NCBI GenBank assembly: GCA_002313895.1
Contig: DCAW01000082.1
Span: 34,605-46,320, forward strand
Origin: Dehalococcoidia bacterium UBA1123
GTDB lineage: Bacteria > Chloroflexota > Dehalococcoidia > Lucifugimonadales > UBA1123
Length of the DNA stretch: 11,716 bases
Direction: 5' to 3'
The notes under the pieces are model-generated. The model searched no databases. It was not told the DNA's origin and saw only the letters and a program-made list of their open reading frames with translations. The position numbers were made by a program, and so were the translations under genes. Positions 1 through 7,090 of this stretch are shown here, in pieces. Each line of letters starts with the position of its first letter. Position 1 is the stretch's first letter.

Positions 1-8
1 GGTTTGCC

Positions 9-851
9 ATGCTGCCCAACACCTTCGTTCACCTCCCTGATATTGGCCCCGTCACTGAGCGCGAGCTTTGGGATTCGGGCGTACACACTTGGGAAGACTT
101 TCTAAGCGCGTCGAGCCTGCCCGACCGTGCCGAGCGCAATGCAGGGCAGCTTCGGAGTCTCGTGGCAGAGTCTCAAGAACGTCTCGACGAAATGGACGCT
201 TCCTATTTCTCGGACGCCCTGCCAAGAAACGAAATGTGGCGCCTATACGCTGAATTTCGAGATCGCGCCGCCTTTGTCGACATTGAGACAACCGGCCTGT
301 CTCCCGATTCCTCAGACATCACGATGGTGGGCGTGCTGGATTTCCAGGGCTATCGGGCATTCGTTCAAGACGAAAACATGGAAGACCTTCGCGGTGCATT
401 GGAAGAGTATGACCTGCTGGTCACGTTCAACGGCGCCGCGTTTGACCTGCCTTTCATCGAACACAAACTGGGAAGAATGTTCGCCCAGGTCGCGCACATC
501 GACCTGATGTTTCCTCTGCGCCGAATGGGGCTGACTGGTGGATTGAAGGCCATCGAAAAACGGCTGAAAGTCGGGCGTCCTTCGGCGCTGTCCACATTAA
601 ATGGATTTGACGCCGTGCTGATGTGGCGTATGTGGCGCAACGGGGACAAAGCAGCCAGAGACACTCTGGTCAGGTATAACGCTGAGGACGTTCTGTCTCT
701 ACCAAAGATCGCCGAAATCGTGTACGACGGACTGACAGACCGTCTCGACGTACCGTGCGCGAAACTCGAGCCCTCGGACGTTCCAGACGTCACCCTGCCT
801 TTCGATGAGGGAGTCATCGAGAGACTGGCGGAGATGAAGGTCAGGCGGTGA
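9..851 (+). CDS. YprB-like DEDDy 3'-5' exonuclease (ribonuclease H-like fold)
   Basis: This 280-residue protein carries the three exonuclease motifs of the DEDD superfamily in order: DIETTGL (D91, E93), then FNGAAFD (N141, D146), then YNAED (Y223, D227). The YxxxD spacing of the last motif places it in the DEDDy type. The four acidic residues would bind two metal ions and cut nucleic acid from the 3' end; the true substrate (DNA or RNA) is not evident. Residues 7-32 (LPDIGPVTERELWDSGV...) resemble a helix-hairpin-helix element, which would fit nucleic-acid binding and is usual for the YprB/RNase_H_2 group. There is no signal peptide, so it should be cytoplasmic. The ATG lies 8 bases from the window edge, so promoter and leader are not visible, but the first residues already align with the HhH-like part. 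The stop overlaps the next gene's start (GTGA). Family assignment is firm; the exact role is not. Confidence 0.88.
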   Translation: MLPNTFVHLPDIGPVTERELWDSGVHTWEDFLSASSLPDRAERNAGQLRSLVAESQERLDEMDASYFSDALPRNEMWRLYAEFRDRAAFVDIETTGLSPDSSDITMVGVLDFQGYRAFVQDENMEDLRGALEEYDLLVTFNGAAFDLPFIEHKLGRMFAQVAHIDLMFPLRRMGLTGGLKAIEKRLKVGRPSALSTLNGFDAVLMWRMWRNGDKAARDTLVRYNAEDVLSLPKIAEIVYDGLTDRLDVPCAKLEPSDVPDVTLPFDEGVIERLAEMKVRR

Positions 852-2011
852 ACTCTATCGCCTACGTGGATCACGAAGGTATTTTGAATGTGCTGGGCGG
901 CGCTGGAGATTCTCCTCGTCGAATCAATGCGCCGGATACCTACTGCACCTGGCCCAACTGGTCTCCTGACGGTCGCACGATCGCATTCTCTGGTTACCAG
1001 TCAGTCGATGCTGGTGACAACGAGTTGGGCATGTATCTCGCTGATCTGGACGGCGATGACGCTCGGCTAGCATACGCCAACGACTTCGAGACCGGCGAAA
1101 TCGCTCCAAACACTCCCCACTACTCACTGTGGTCGCCTGACGGCTCAAAGTTGGCGTTCGTCGCACAGACGTCAGATGGGGCGCTGACCCTGTTTCTGCA
1201 CGACGCAGACTCCGAGGCGCCACTGCGTCGGATTCTGAGTGGCGGCCCCCTCTACTGCGCGTGGGCGCCAGAATCAGACAGGATATTCGTGCATTCGTTC
1301 CAGGAACACTACCTGATCGACCTGGAGGACGAGTTTGAGATGCGCCAGTTCCCCGGCTCCAGCACTCTTTACATGGCTCCAGCATGGAACTCAGTGGATG
1401 GCAGGGCCGCGATATTTCTTGACGCTGAAAACAACAGGCAAAGGCTGGTGGTTCTGGGCCTTAGAGATCCGGAGGTCAAAGTCGTCACGGAGGTGCCGGG
1501 GATCGGAGCGTGCTGTTGGCAGCCTGGCGGCTCTGCCCTTGCGCTGGTGCGGGACATGCGAGGCCGGTCTGGTTTCTACGATGGGCTGTGGATGCTGGAG
1601 CCTAACGAAGGGACCGAAAACAAGATTAACGATGACCCGATGTTGGCCTTTTTCTGGTCGCCCGACGGCTCGAAAATCGCGTACGTCACCACTTCAGAGA
1701 CGGGTCAGGGTTCGCTGAGATGGGCGGTCCATGACGTCGAGTCGGGAGACGTGACGTATCTGGTTGATTTCCGTCCCACCCAAGAAAATTTGATCACATT
1801 CATGTACTTTGACCAGTACAACCAGTCTCACTCGCCCTGGTCTCCTGACGGCACGCAACTTTTGTTCGCCGGCGAATTGGGCCTCCAGAGGGACAGGACC
1901 CCGCTGTCTGACGGCGAGTCGAATCGCGTGTGTGTGGTGTCATCGGATGGGGGGATTGCTGCTGAGGAAATCGCTGGCGGTTTCATTGCCTGCTGGGCGC
2001 GCGGGCTCTAG
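848..2011 (+). CDS. TolB/PD40-type beta-propeller protein
   Basis: A 387-residue protein built of about seven or eight WD40-like PD40 repeats. The repeat core WSPDG, or a degenerate form of it, occurs at W38, W95, W139 (WAPESD), W180, W224 (WQPGG), W270, W331 and W383, each followed by a hydrophobic strand such as KLAFVA or KIAYVT. This spacing gives a closed propeller of roughly seven blades. Unlike TolB itself there is no signal peptide or lipobox, so it is predicted to stay in the cytoplasm. The GTG start overlaps the stop of the exonuclease gene (GTGA), an arrangement typical of translational coupling, so the two products are probably made together. The propeller could be a protein- or nucleic-acid-binding partner of the exonuclease, but that is inference from the overlap alone. 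No enzymatic motif was recognised. Confidence 0.85.
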   Translation: MNSIAYVDHEGILNVLGGAGDSPRRINAPDTYCTWPNWSPDGRTIAFSGYQSVDAGDNELGMYLADLDGDDARLAYANDFETGEIAPNTPHYSLWSPDGSKLAFVAQTSDGALTLFLHDADSEAPLRRILSGGPLYCAWAPESDRIFVHSFQEHYLIDLEDEFEMRQFPGSSTLYMAPAWNSVDGRAAIFLDAENNRQRLVVLGLRDPEVKVVTEVPGIGACCWQPGGSALALVRDMRGRSGFYDGLWMLEPNEGTENKINDDPMLAFFWSPDGSKIAYVTTSETGQGSLRWAVHDVESGDVTYLVDFRPTQENLITFMYFDQYNQSHSPWSPDGTQLLFAGELGLQRDRTPLSDGESNRVCVVSSDGGIAAEEIAGGFIACWARGL

Positions 2012-2249
2012 AGCCGCATCGCATCATGGGGCGAGATTCAGTGTTCCGAAGGGAGTATGAAAACCTCTTCTTCTCGGGTCAAGTGTTTTACTAGGATTTT
2101 GGTTAATGGCGCCCCCTCTTATCTAAGATGCACGAGTAATTTCCGCGCGTCTGAAGAGGCGTCGAGGACTTCTTGGTTGAAGACAGCAATCCATTGATCT
2201 GGATACTGTTCGAGCAGAGAGAAGTTTACCAAACTGCTCCTTCACAGCT
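2012..2249 (+). other. Gene-free gap with possible decayed transglutaminase core
   Basis: No intact gene is seen here. The stretch 2161-2192 reads VEDFLVEDSN in one frame, and 2201-2209 reads GYC in another. Both resemble the pieces around the catalytic cysteine of bacterial transglutaminases (typically ...DFLF....GYC..FA...). They lie just upstream, in different frames, of the clear transglutaminase remnant that follows, so they may be its frameshifted 5' continuation. The match is short and could be chance. Positions 2012-2160 hold nothing I recognise; no convincing terminator follows the propeller gene. Confidence 0.35.
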
Positions 2250-2921
2250 TTAGCTGTTGGCAAGGATCCCGTGTCAGGCACAGACGTCGTTCGTCGCAGC
2301 GACGCTCATGTGTGAGCAGAGATATACTTCGACGGCGTTAGGTGGGTGCCTTTCGACAGCACGCCACGCCCAGAGACGGCGGGATTTGGAACAGGCGGAA
2401 CTCACAAAAACGCGCTGTCCAACTCGTTGTTCCGCACCAGCCTCACCCTGGACGTCTATGGGGCGGTGACCGAGTCGCCCAGCAAGCTCAACGATCTGCT
2501 CAACCAAGCCAACTCCGGATCAATGGCTCTGATAACCCTGGGAGGCGTGGTTACTTTCGGCAGCTTTGCCGTGCTGGCGTACCTGTTCATCCGCAGTCGC
2601 CGAGGGCCGTCCGGTTTGACCTACTCCCGCATCGAGGGCGATGGCCGCGAGGAGATGCTGAAAATCCGCAAGCGTATTGATCAGATGCTCGCAAAGGCAG
2701 GACTCGCCGCCAAGACTCCAGCAGACACCATCGGCGAGCGCTGGGACCCAGCAACACGGCTTAACAAACCGGGAATCCCGGACCTGCGATGGCTCAAACA
2801 GGCTGCATGGGCCGCGGCGTTCAACCCCGCTCCCTTCGACGCAGGCGTGGTTATCGAGGCTAGAACACGCCTGGAGAGGTTGAAGCAAGGGTTACGATCT
2901 TCTGTGAACCCGTCGAGTTAG
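2250..2921 (+). pseudogene. C-terminal remnant of a TgpA-like transglutaminase with DUF4129-like tail
   Basis: Reading one frame through an in-frame TGA (2313-2315) gives LAVGKDPVSGTDVV, then RRSDAHV-stop-AEIYFDG, then VRWVPFDSTP. This is the His/Asp half of a transglutaminase core: the family normally reads DAHxWxE(V/I)YFxGxGWVPFDPTP, with the catalytic His in DAH and Asp in FDxTP. The TGA sits exactly where Trp is expected, so TGG to TGA is the simplest change. From 2346 the frame is open for 191 codons. It holds a spacer, one transmembrane segment (residues about 59-82 counted from 2346) and a cytoplasmic tail (REEMLKIRKRIDQML..., ending AFNPAPFDAGVVIEARTRLE) resembling DUF4129, the usual C-terminus of TgpA-like proteins. 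The N-terminal membrane domain and a convincing catalytic Cys region are missing. The open part has no good ribosome binding site and a GTG inside the WVPF motif, so separate expression is unlikely. The gene is best called dead. Confidence 0.82.
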
Positions 2922-2960
2922 AGACTCGGCGAGGCTAGGACTGTGTCGGACATCTGAGAG

Positions 2961-4325
2961 TCACATATGGTTTCGCAGTTGTTTCTGGGTTGCCCATAGC
3001 ACGAATGTGACCAGAATCAGCAGCGTCGCCATAACGCCTACGGCGAACTGACCACTCACCGCCTCGGCGAGGAGTCCGGCTGGCAGGACGCCCAGAGGCA
3101 TCATACCCCAGATCATCATGAAGATGCTCATGACCCGGCCTCTGTACTCGTCGTCGACTTCTTCCATGATCATTACCTGATTCAGAGTCTGCCTCCCCGC
3201 GTCCCCCAGCCCAAGCAGGATCATGATGCCGGCCGCCGCGAGGTAGACGGGAATCGACGCAACCAGCAACAGCGCGACGCCTGACACAAGGCCGCTTCCC
3301 AATAGCAGCAACCCTCTATGCCACTTTCCAATCGAGGCGATCCACAATGAGCCTATCAAAGCGCCCACGCCGGTGATGGTGACAAGCAGGCCCATCGACT
3401 CTGGGCCTTTTCCGTAAACGTCCACCACGAACACCGGCATTATGAATCGGAAAGGCTGCGCCAACAGCGTCGTCAGCAGCCCCAGAATTATCAGGACCAG
3501 CACCATACGGGAGCGCACGACGTACATTAAGCCGCTTTTGATGTCGCCCAACATGGCCGTTCTGGCACGTGACTTGTCCCTGGCGGGCGTTTTGACTGCG
3601 CTGGTGAACAGTATCGCCAGAACACCACACCCGGTGATCAGATAGTAGACTCCGTCGGGACCGATGACGTTGTACAGCCCGCCGCCGATCGCGGGCGCCA
3701 CCAACATCGTGGCGCTCATGGCGGCGGCGTCCAGGGACATGGCGTTTGTGAGATTGTCTTTTCCAACGAGTTGGGGAATCAGCGCCTGACGAGCAGGCAC
3801 CAGGAAGGAGAATAACGCTCCCTGGGCCATTGACACGCCTAGCAGGTGCATCCACGTGACGGTGTCAGTGGCGATCGAGATTCCAATAATCAGTGAGAGG
3901 ACTACTGCGGCCAACTGTCCGATCTGGATTATCAGCTTGCGCTCCATCCTGTCTGCGATGGCCCCCCCAAACAGGGCCAGCGAGAGCATGGGAATGGCGA
4001 ATCCGGCATTGACCAGCCCCAGTAGGAAGGGCGAGGATGTGATTTCGTAGGTCAGGTAACTACGAACCACCATCTGCATCTGCATGGCAGTCATCAGGAG
4101 CAACATACCGAGCCACAAGAATCGAAATTCACGGTATTTCAGGGAGCTGAACGTTCGCCGCCATCCGGTTGCGGAAGCTCGAGGGGAGGTTGTGGGTCCA
4201 GATTCGATAGCAGGGCGCCCAGAGGCGCCGTTGGTGGATTCGGGAGACGAACTTGCTCGGATGCCACCACGGCCTTCCTCGTCGGGGAGGTCGGAGTCGG
4301 TCGCGCCGCTCGTGGTGTCTGCCAT
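2961..4325 (-). CDS. MFS exporter, EntS-like (MFS_3 family), paralog A
   Basis: A 454-residue integral membrane transporter of the major facilitator superfamily, expected to have about 12 membrane helices in the inner membrane. Family marks are the loop 2-3 motif FGGAIADRMERK, the segment VPARQALIPQLVGKDNLTNA, and LGLGDAGRQTLNQVMIMEE followed by YRGRVMSIFMM, all typical of the enterobactin-exporter-like MFS_3 group. Substrate cannot be told; proton-driven efflux of a small molecule is the family norm. About 45 polar, Ser/Thr/Pro-rich residues precede the conserved GWRRTFSSLKYREFR. I chose the ATG at 4323-4325 over an in-frame TTG 18 bases upstream because the paralog's matching ATG aligns (MADTT against MAEST) and the upstream DNA is similar between the copies. 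Neither start has a clear Shine-Dalgarno. The second copy, 5025-6395, lies on the same strand and is highly similar, so the pair is a tandem duplication. Confidence 0.9.
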   Translation of the reverse strand: MADTTSGATDSDLPDEEGRGGIRASSSPESTNGASGRPAIESGPTTSPRASATGWRRTFSSLKYREFRFLWLGMLLLMTAMQMQMVVRSYLTYEITSSPFLLGLVNAGFAIPMLSLALFGGAIADRMERKLIIQIGQLAAVVLSLIIGISIATDTVTWMHLLGVSMAQGALFSFLVPARQALIPQLVGKDNLTNAMSLDAAAMSATMLVAPAIGGGLYNVIGPDGVYYLITGCGVLAILFTSAVKTPARDKSRARTAMLGDIKSGLMYVVRSRMVLVLIILGLLTTLLAQPFRFIMPVFVVDVYGKGPESMGLLVTITGVGALIGSLWIASIGKWHRGLLLLGSGLVSGVALLLVASIPVYLAAAGIMILLGLGDAGRQTLNQVMIMEEVDDEYRGRVMSIFMMIWGMMPLGVLPAGLLAEAVSGQFAVGVMATLLILVTFVLWATQKQLRNHM

Positions 4326-4385
4326 CGGTTGTTGAGCGTCCAATACAGGTTTGGGAATCCTGGCTATTCAGGAGGTCGTGGGGAC
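4326..4385 (-). promoter_or_regulatory. Upstream block shared with the second MFS gene
   Basis: Read on the minus strand, the bases before the ATG contain ACGCTCAAC, five bases before the start. The preceding stretch (CTGTATTGG here) closely matches the block upstream of the second MFS gene (CTGGATCGA then ACGCTCAAC). Weaker similarity continues further upstream on both copies. The block may hold a shared leader or promoter, or simply be the edge of the duplicated unit. No convincing -35/-10 pair was found. The rest of the gap to 4589 shows nothing recognisable. Confidence 0.4.
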
Positions 4386-4589
4386 AGCGTAGCAGAGCGG
4401 ACAGCGGCACGGCTAGCAATCAAATAGGGCTGTCTGACGTAGATATTCAACTGATTAGTGCGCCCGAGGGTTTTTCTTGCCTGTAAAATAAACTTAATGT
4501 TGATGGTTGCGTTGTGTAGCCCGGACACTCCAATTTTTCCCGGACTTGCGCTCACGCCAACGGTCGTGGAGACACAGAAGGCGAACCGA

Positions 4590-4766
4590 ATGCGTCAGTC
4601 ACCCAGAATACAATCGTCGTTTGGATTCACATCGCTGGCCGCCATTGGCTTCGCGCTCGTGGTTGCGTGTGGAACTGCCGACAAACCATAAACTACGATT
4701 CAGGTCACGCCAGAGTCTCAGCCCACAAGCGTTCCGACTCAAATTCCAGTCGAGTGGGTTAACTGA
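4590..4766 (+). pseudogene. Lipoprotein 5' remnant, interrupted by in-frame TAA
   Basis: The ATG at 4590 begins a lipoprotein signal: MRQSPRIQ, then a hydrophobic stretch FTSLAAIGFALVVAC with lipobox LVVAC-like ending and Cys near residue 27, followed by GTADKP. The frame then hits TAA at 4689-4691 but continues open as TTIQVTPESQPTSVPTQIP, exactly the Thr/Pro/Ser-rich linker expected after a lipidated cysteine, until TGA at 4764-4766. This suggests that the TAA is a nonsense change in a once longer gene. The body of the protein is absent: from about 4746 the DNA instead matches, on the other strand, the start of an oxidoreductase gene. AAGG lies about 8 bases before the ATG. Only the 33-residue piece before the TAA could be made today. 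What the full protein did cannot be said. Confidence 0.65.
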
Positions 4767-4877
4767 AGCCGCATGAACTTTGACCAACGCTTCGTCAACC
4801 TTGATGGTTGGCTTTTCGATTTCTTGCGGTTTAAGGATGTTAGAGGGGCCGCACTTGTGGTAGACAATCGCTTTCTT
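4737..4877 (-). pseudogene. 5' fragment of a quinone-oxidoreductase-like MDR gene
   Basis: On the minus strand the sequence reads KAIVYHKCGPSN, then ILKPQEIEKPTIKVDEALVK, then VHAASVNPLDWNL. This is the N-terminal GroES-like part of zinc-free medium-chain dehydrogenases/quinone oxidoreductases, which normally begin M-K-A-(I/V)-V and run to VLVKVHAASVNPLDW. Homology stops right after PLDW, about residue 45 of a protein usually near 320 residues, so the NADPH-binding domain is gone. The codon where the initiating ATG is expected is AAG (complement 4875-4877), preceded by a purine-rich GAGGAGG that looks like its ribosome binding site. Both changes mark a dead fragment. The break at about 4740-4746 coincides with the end of the lipoprotein remnant on the other strand, so this is a recombination junction. 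Confidence 0.72.
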
Positions 4878-5024
4878 CTCACCCTCCTCAAAGTGACACG
4901 GTGACTCGTCTTGTACGGGACATTACATAAACCCGCCAGCTTGCCCTACAGTGGGTCCCTTAATGGGCAAATGGAGTCGCGCCAAGTAGATATAGGGGAA
5001 CCATCTAGTCGAGACCCTCCTGGG

Positions 5025-6395
5025 TCACATATGATTTCGCAGTTGCTTCTGGGTCGCCCAAACTGCCATCGTGAACAGTATTAGAAGCGCTGCCAGAACG
5101 CCGATCGCGAACTGGCCGCCCATCCTCTCGGCGAGGATACCTGCGGGCAGGACGCCCAGCGGCATGAGTCCGAAGTTCATCATGAACACGCTCATGACCC
5201 GACCTCGGTACTCGTCCTCAACCTCCTCCATAATCATCGCCTGGTTCAGAGCGCGCCGTCCTGCGTCGCCCAACCCCAGAAGTATCATGATCGCCGCCGC
5301 CGCCAAATAGTAGGGGAAAAGCGCTATCATCATCAGCGCGACTCCTGACAGCAGGCTTCCGCCCAGCAGCAACGCTCCTCTGCGCCACTTTCCGAGGGTT
5401 GCGATGAACAGGGCGCCGACCAAGGAACCCAGTCCCATGATGGTGACCAGGAGTCCCATAGCCTCGGGGCCTTTGTCGTACACGTCCACCACGAACACGG
5501 GCATCAGGAACCTGAATGGCATGGCCAGCAGCGAAGTCGCCAGTCCCATGACCAGCAGGACCAGCACCATACGGCTGTGGATGACATAGGCCAGCCCGCT
5601 TTTGATGTCATTCAGCACAGGGGCGCTGGATCGGGCTTTGCTGCCTGATGGGGTCTTGACGAAGCTGGTGAACACTACTGCCAGAATGCAACAAACCGCG
5701 ATCAGAAAGTAAACGCCCTCCGGTTGGATGATGTTGTACAGCCCGCCGCCGATTGTGGGAGCGATCAGTGTCGTGGCGCTCATGGCGGCGGCGTCCAGAG
5801 ACATGGCGTTGGTCAGGTTATCCTTGCCGACAAGCTGAGGTATGAGCGCTTGACGGGAGGGCATGAGAAAAGAGAACACAGCGCCCTGCGCGATGGACAC
5901 CCCAAACAGATGAGTCCAGTGCACGTTGTCTGTGAAGGTCGAAATCCCTATTGCCAGAGCCAGGATTGCCGACGCCCCTTGGCCGATCTGGATGACTCGC
6001 TTGCGCTCCATTCTGTCCGCAACAGCGCCTCCAAACAGAGCCAGGGTCAACATGGGGATCGCGAATCCGGCACTGACCATCCCCAGAAGCAATGGCGAGT
6101 TTGTGAGTTCGTAGGTCAGGTAACCGCGAACGATCATCTGCATTTGCATGGCGGTCATAAGGAACACCATCCCGAGCCACAGGTATCGGAACTCGCGGTA
6201 CTTGAGAGAGCTGAACGTGCGGCGCCACCCGGTCTCGACAGGATGGGCGGGCGGCGTGGGGCCGGCGGAAGTTGGAGGGGTTTTCCCTGCGCCGTTTGTT
6301 GAAGGCGGCGAGGAGGTAGAGATATGGGAATTTTGATCGCGACTTTCTCGACCAGGAAGGTCTGCGTCAGAAGCGTCAGTTGTAGATTCAGCCAT
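5025..6395 (-). CDS. MFS exporter, EntS-like (MFS_3 family), paralog B
   Basis: A 456-residue major facilitator transporter, closely related along its whole length to the gene at 2961-4325. It shares GWRRTFSSLKYREFR, LFGGAVADRMERK, ALIPQLVGKDNLTNAMSLD, LGLGDAGRRALNQAMIMEE and the identical end WATQKQLRNHM. As for its sister, efflux of an unidentified small molecule is the expected role. I prefer the ATG at 6393-6395 (MAESTTD) to a TTG 78 bases upstream, because the sister gene aligns from this ATG and shares the DNA block before it. A polar, Ser/Pro-rich N-terminal tail of about 50 residues precedes the first helix and differs strongly between the copies, while the membrane part is conserved. 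This points to purifying selection on the transport core of both. The genes are on the same strand but 700 bases apart with remnants between, so they are unlikely to be one transcript. Confidence 0.9.
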   Translation of the reverse strand: MAESTTDASDADLPGRESRDQNSHISTSSPPSTNGAGKTPPTSAGPTPPAHPVETGWRRTFSSLKYREFRYLWLGMVFLMTAMQMQMIVRGYLTYELTNSPLLLGMVSAGFAIPMLTLALFGGAVADRMERKRVIQIGQGASAILALAIGISTFTDNVHWTHLFGVSIAQGAVFSFLMPSRQALIPQLVGKDNLTNAMSLDAAAMSATTLIAPTIGGGLYNIIQPEGVYFLIAVCCILAVVFTSFVKTPSGSKARSSAPVLNDIKSGLAYVIHSRMVLVLLVMGLATSLLAMPFRFLMPVFVVDVYDKGPEAMGLLVTIMGLGSLVGALFIATLGKWRRGALLLGGSLLSGVALMMIALFPYYLAAAAIMILLGLGDAGRRALNQAMIMEEVEDEYRGRVMSVFMMNFGLMPLGVLPAGILAERMGGQFAIGVLAALLILFTMAVWATQKQLRNHM

Positions 6396-6614
6396 ATATC
6401 GTTGAGCGTTCGATCCAGGATTGCGGTTTTGAAGAGCCAGAGGACGTGCGTGGTAGCGTATCAGAGATTGCAAGGGCAGGCTAGCGGATGGATTCGGATA
6501 TAGGCGTGGGTCACGAAGAACTCGACGGCGTTACGGTCCAGCTCTCTGGCTCAGGAATGACAGATATTCATGACAGTTTTTTTGCGCCCGTGCTTATGAG
6601 TTATGACAATAGAT
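6396..6614. other. Gap upstream of MFS paralog B
   Basis: No gene is supported here. The first about 60 bases, read on the minus strand, carry the ACGCTCAAC block shared with the other MFS gene. A short GATATTCA and a following TGCGCCCG appear on the plus strand both here (6563-6592) and upstream of the other MFS gene (4442-4470), with different spacing. This could be a remnant of the duplicated upstream region. An open frame at 6488-6679 (+) lacks any recognisable feature. Confidence 0.35.
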
Positions 6615-6836
6615 TCACGGCTGAGATTTGGCAAGCGAGGGGGTTTCGATACTCACTTTGGAAACCGACTCGGTCCTGAAACGCCTAGCTGCGTCAAGCA
6701 CCTCAAAGCCGACTAGATGGCCGTCACCGTCCAAGTCGATAGTTATGCCCGACTCAATGTCCCTATTGCTCTATGGGAGAATATTCTTGAACTGTATGTA
6801 CAGCGCATCCGCTTCCTGATCGTATTCGATTTTCAA
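6615..6836 (-). pseudogene. DUF2283-like small protein, interrupted by in-frame TAG
   Basis: From a TTG start (complement 6834-6836; GGTGA lies just upstream) the frame reads MKIEYDQEADALYIQFKN, the hallmark N-terminus of DUF2283 (MKIxYDxEADALYI). It continues across a TAG (complement 6771-6773, codon 22) as SNRDIESGITIDLDGDG, then HLVGFEVLDAARRF, which is the family's second half ((V/I)xVDxDxDGxxVGxEILDAS). The spacing between the halves equals the family's, so no bases seem lost and a single substitution made the stop. Without the stop the product would be 73 residues, the normal family length. The function of DUF2283 is not established. The start is only 5 bases after the stop of the DUF4258-like gene, so the pair was probably one operon. 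The stop so early makes a functional product unlikely. Confidence 0.8.
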
Positions 6837-6841
6837 GCTTT

Positions 6842-7090
6842 TCACCCATTTGGCGCTTTTGACCTGGTGACAGCGGATATGATTACCATTGTATTTCCTT
6901 CTTGGACCCACGTTACTCTCAAAAAAATGCTGCCTAATTACTTCCATGAGTTGGTCTTATTAGTCGGGCCTGGGTCTAGGTAGTCAGATTCCATCATACA
7001 GTTTCGGACGTCACACTCTTCCAAATTTCTCCAACGCATACGATTTCGCGCGAGTCTTGTGGACCTAATTTCGTCATCATTAGAAGCCAT
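6842..7090 (-). pseudogene. DUF4258-like small protein, interrupted by in-frame TAA
   Basis: Starting at the ATG at complement 7088-7090, the frame reads MASNDDEIRSTRLARNRMRW, then RNLEECDVRNCMMESDYLDP, then GPTNKTNSWK, a TAA (complement 6938-6940, codon 51), and LGSIFLRVTWVQEGNTMVI, ISAVTRSKAPNG, stop. The plan is that of DUF4258: a helix normally containing T-x-HA-x-x-RM, then (V)xxxxxxPDYxxPG, then strands LRVxxxxEG and VVISAV. The conserved His of that first motif is Leu here (TRLARNRM), a second sign of decay. Length without the TAA would be 82 residues, as expected. The start overlaps the end of the ComM remnant by 11 bases. DUF4258 and DUF2283 genes are, to my recollection, often neighbours; some related small pairs behave as toxin-antitoxin modules, but that role is unproved here. 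Confidence 0.75.

Noticed and set aside
5724..6302. A 192-codon open frame on the plus strand.
   Set aside because: It lies wholly antisense to the well-supported MFS paralog B and shows no domain; it is a by-product of that gene's codon use.
6488..6679. A 63-codon open frame on the plus strand.
   Set aside because: It runs antisense into the DUF2283 remnant, has no family resemblance and no clear ribosome binding site.
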